This document shows positions 5,174 to 6,449 of a stretch of 6,449 nucleotides of DNA, one piece after another. The stretch covers positions 1 to 6,449 of the forward strand of contig JAJFLT010000409.1 in assembly GCA_021772555.1 (NCBI GenBank). Reading direction: 5' to 3'. The position numbers and the translations under genes are program-made. Under the pieces are notes generated by a model. It was not told the origin of the DNA. It did no database searches and saw only the letters and a program-made list of their open reading frames with translations. How positions within the stretch are numbered: position 1 is the stretch's first letter; every line of letters starts with the position of its first letter. The stretch comes from Opitutales bacterium. Lineage in GTDB: Bacteria > Verrucomicrobiota > Verrucomicrobiia > Opitutales > UBA2987.

Positions 5174-6449
5174 TTATTCCTTAGTAATAAAATCAATTAC
5201 GTCTTTAGCTTGATAATCGATACCCGCTGTTTTAACGATTTTGTTAACGTTTGAAAAATCTTTACCGGCGGTCACGATGGGTATTTCAGAGCCGTCGGAT
5301 CGAGTTTGGCCCAGACCAACGGTGGCCAGCAAACCATTGCAGAGACATTGCTTGCCTGTGGTTTCCTCTTCCGCTCCTCCTTTTTTAATATAGTTTTTAA
5401 TTGGCTCGCCCGGGCAGCGATACCCAATTCCGGCATCGGATTCGTGGTTGGAATTGCAGTAGGGTTGTCGCAAATATCCCACATCGCAAATACGCTCCCG
5501 TTTATTGCCGTTAGCATTGTCGGTTATGGTATTGTTGAGGTGGAGGAGTTTGAAAGGGTAACCGGTTGGAGAAACCTTAAAATCGGTCGAGATTTTCAAC
5601 TCCTCATTAAGGCTCTTTTCTAAGGCTTCCTGTTTTAATTCGGGCGTTATGGCGGACTCCTGGCAAAAGGCGAATACCGTTCCGACCTGAATCCCGGCCG
5701 CACCCAACTCCCGCGCCTCTTTCAATTTGGACGGAGAGGCATATCCGCCGGCCAGCCAGAAGGGTCTTTCCAGGCCTCTGATACGTTCGAGGTTCGGAAT
5801 ATCCTTAGGTCCGAATTGCGGGGTTGCATCGCCGTCTGTTGTTTTGGCGACCTTGCGGGGTGGGGCGTTATGCCCCCCGGCGGTATGGTATTCAATGATG
5901 AAACCGTCCACCCTCCCGGTGGCTCGCCGCACCATTGTTTTGGCAATAATGTCGGATGAGATAATGGCGAGGAAGCCGGGGCGTTTCAATTCTGGCAAAT
6001 TTCCACGGCAATACTCTGTGGGATCGAAACGATGAACAAAATTCCGATTTTCCGAATTCTCCTCAACATGAATCTTTATCTCGACCGTTTTCCAGCGCGA
6101 AAGATCATCCAAAATCCCCGGAATGCCTATAGGGATTCCGGCTCCCATGAGCACGAAATCAACGCCTGCCAGCATCGCCCCAAGCAGCGACGGCAAAGTG
6201 GGAATCTGAATCTTTTCCAGGTAATTGATGCCGACCAGACCATCGTGCCCCTCCTTGGCCAAAAACACCTCCACAAAGTTCGCCACGATTAAAAACTCGA
6301 CGCTTTCCCGTTTCATGGGCAATGCGGGCATAGAAAGCAGTTTGAAGGAATCCTCCGGCGACTTTCCTCCCTCAATGAAGTAGGTGTCCAGAACCTTGCG
6401 GGCCATTTCCGGCCACGGAAAGCTGGACAAGGCACGGGCAATGTCCCCC
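5174..6449 (-). CDS. Nitronate monooxygenase / 2-nitropropane dioxygenase family FMN protein (5'-truncated)
   Basis: The frame is open to the window edge (visible start GDIARALSSFPWP), so the TTG codon at 6430 is internal and 424 C-terminal residues are visible. It is an FMN-dependent TIM-barrel protein of the NMO/NPD family (PF03060), which oxidises nitronates or serves as a related flavin oxidoreductase. Counting from the TTG, signatures are: MLAGVDFVLMGAGIP (86-100), a barrel strand and loop; VDGFIIEYHTAGGHNAPPR (174-192), the family's GGH-NAP flavin/active-site segment; PFWLAGGYASP (223-233) and GAAGIQVGTVFAFCQES (243-259), the phosphate-binding glycine strands. A C-terminal extension holds CDVGYLRQPYC (315-325), YRCPGEP (337-343) and CLCNGLLATVGLGQ (362-375), a conserved cysteine-bearing module in one long-form subgroup of this family. 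It converges on the hydrolase gene. The physiological substrate is unknown. Confidence 0.8.
   Translation of the reverse strand, partial: GDIARALSSFPWPEMARKVLDTYFIEGGKSPEDSFKLLSMPALPMKRESVEFLIVANFVEVFLAKEGHDGLVGINYLEKIQIPTLPSLLGAMLAGVDFVLMGAGIPIGIPGILDDLSRWKTVEIKIHVEENSENRNFVHRFDPTEYCRGNLPELKRPGFLAIISSDIIAKTMVRRATGRVDGFIIEYHTAGGHNAPPRKVAKTTDGDATPQFGPKDIPNLERIRGLERPFWLAGGYASPSKLKEARELGAAGIQVGTVFAFCQESAITPELKQEALEKSLNEELKISTDFKVSPTGYPFKLLHLNNTITDNANGNKRERICDVGYLRQPYCNSNHESDAGIGYRCPGEPIKNYIKKGGAEEETTGKQCLCNGLLATVGLGQTRSDGSEIPIVTAGKDFSNVNKIVKTAGIDYQAKDVIDFITKE

Noticed and set aside
5306..5623. Plus-strand 105-residue ORF with hydrophobic stretches
   Set aside because: It is antisense to the conserved cysteine-rich C-terminus of the nitronate-monooxygenase gene and resembles no family.
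6428..6430. TTG at 6430 as the start of the nitronate-monooxygenase gene
   Set aside because: The frame continues to the window edge with family-like residues (GDIARAL), so the gene is simply truncated by the window.

Overview
The window looks like a piece of bacterial chromosome into which a short integron-type gene-cassette array has been inserted. The flanking genes encode a PHP-type metallohydrolase of the CehA/McbA kind, an exported DUF2141 protein, an exported acetylxylan-esterase-like hydrolase with a GCDCE motif, and a nitronate-monooxygenase-like flavoprotein. This mix is most familiar to me from the PVC group, especially Verrucomicrobiota or Planctomycetota. That placement rests on protein-family flavour only, and I hold it with low to moderate confidence. 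Both edge genes (left PHP, right nitronate monooxygenase) are cut by the window.

Layout. Bases 1-579 hold the C-terminal part of the PHP protein (+). Bases 580-619 hold a 38-nt inverted repeat directly behind its stop codon, followed by an AT-rich leader to 739. Then come three unrelated + strand ORFs: an APH/choline-kinase-fold small-molecule kinase (740-1618), a nucleoside-phosphorylase-family protein (1677-2483) and a small SseB-like protein (2544-2990). Each ORF stops within about 5 nt of, or inside, an imperfect inverted repeat whose right end is the conserved 7-mer CGTTAGC (1641-1647, 2519-2525, 3030-3036) and whose left end is a TAAC-type complement. This is the architecture of integron cassettes: one promoterless ORF plus an attC site, all in one orientation. 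Inferred cassette junctions (G^TTAGC) fall at 1642/1643, 2520/2521 and 3031/3032. No integron integrase gene lies in the interval, so the array is best described as a CALIN-like cluster (attC sites lacking an integrase). The attC-like sites, at about 38-45 nt, are clearly shorter than typical attC sites, which makes them the most interesting objects here.

To the right of the array, the DUF2141 gene (- strand, 3170-3652) and the hydrolase gene (+, 3709-4971) are divergently transcribed from a short shared intergenic region. The hydrolase converges on the nitronate-monooxygenase gene (-, 5174 to the window edge). Between them is a 200-nt spacer with a plausible bidirectional terminator. There is no sign that the array genes cooperate with the flanking genes. 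The three cassette products also look functionally independent, as is usual for cassettes. No tRNA, rRNA, CRISPR array or transposase gene was seen.
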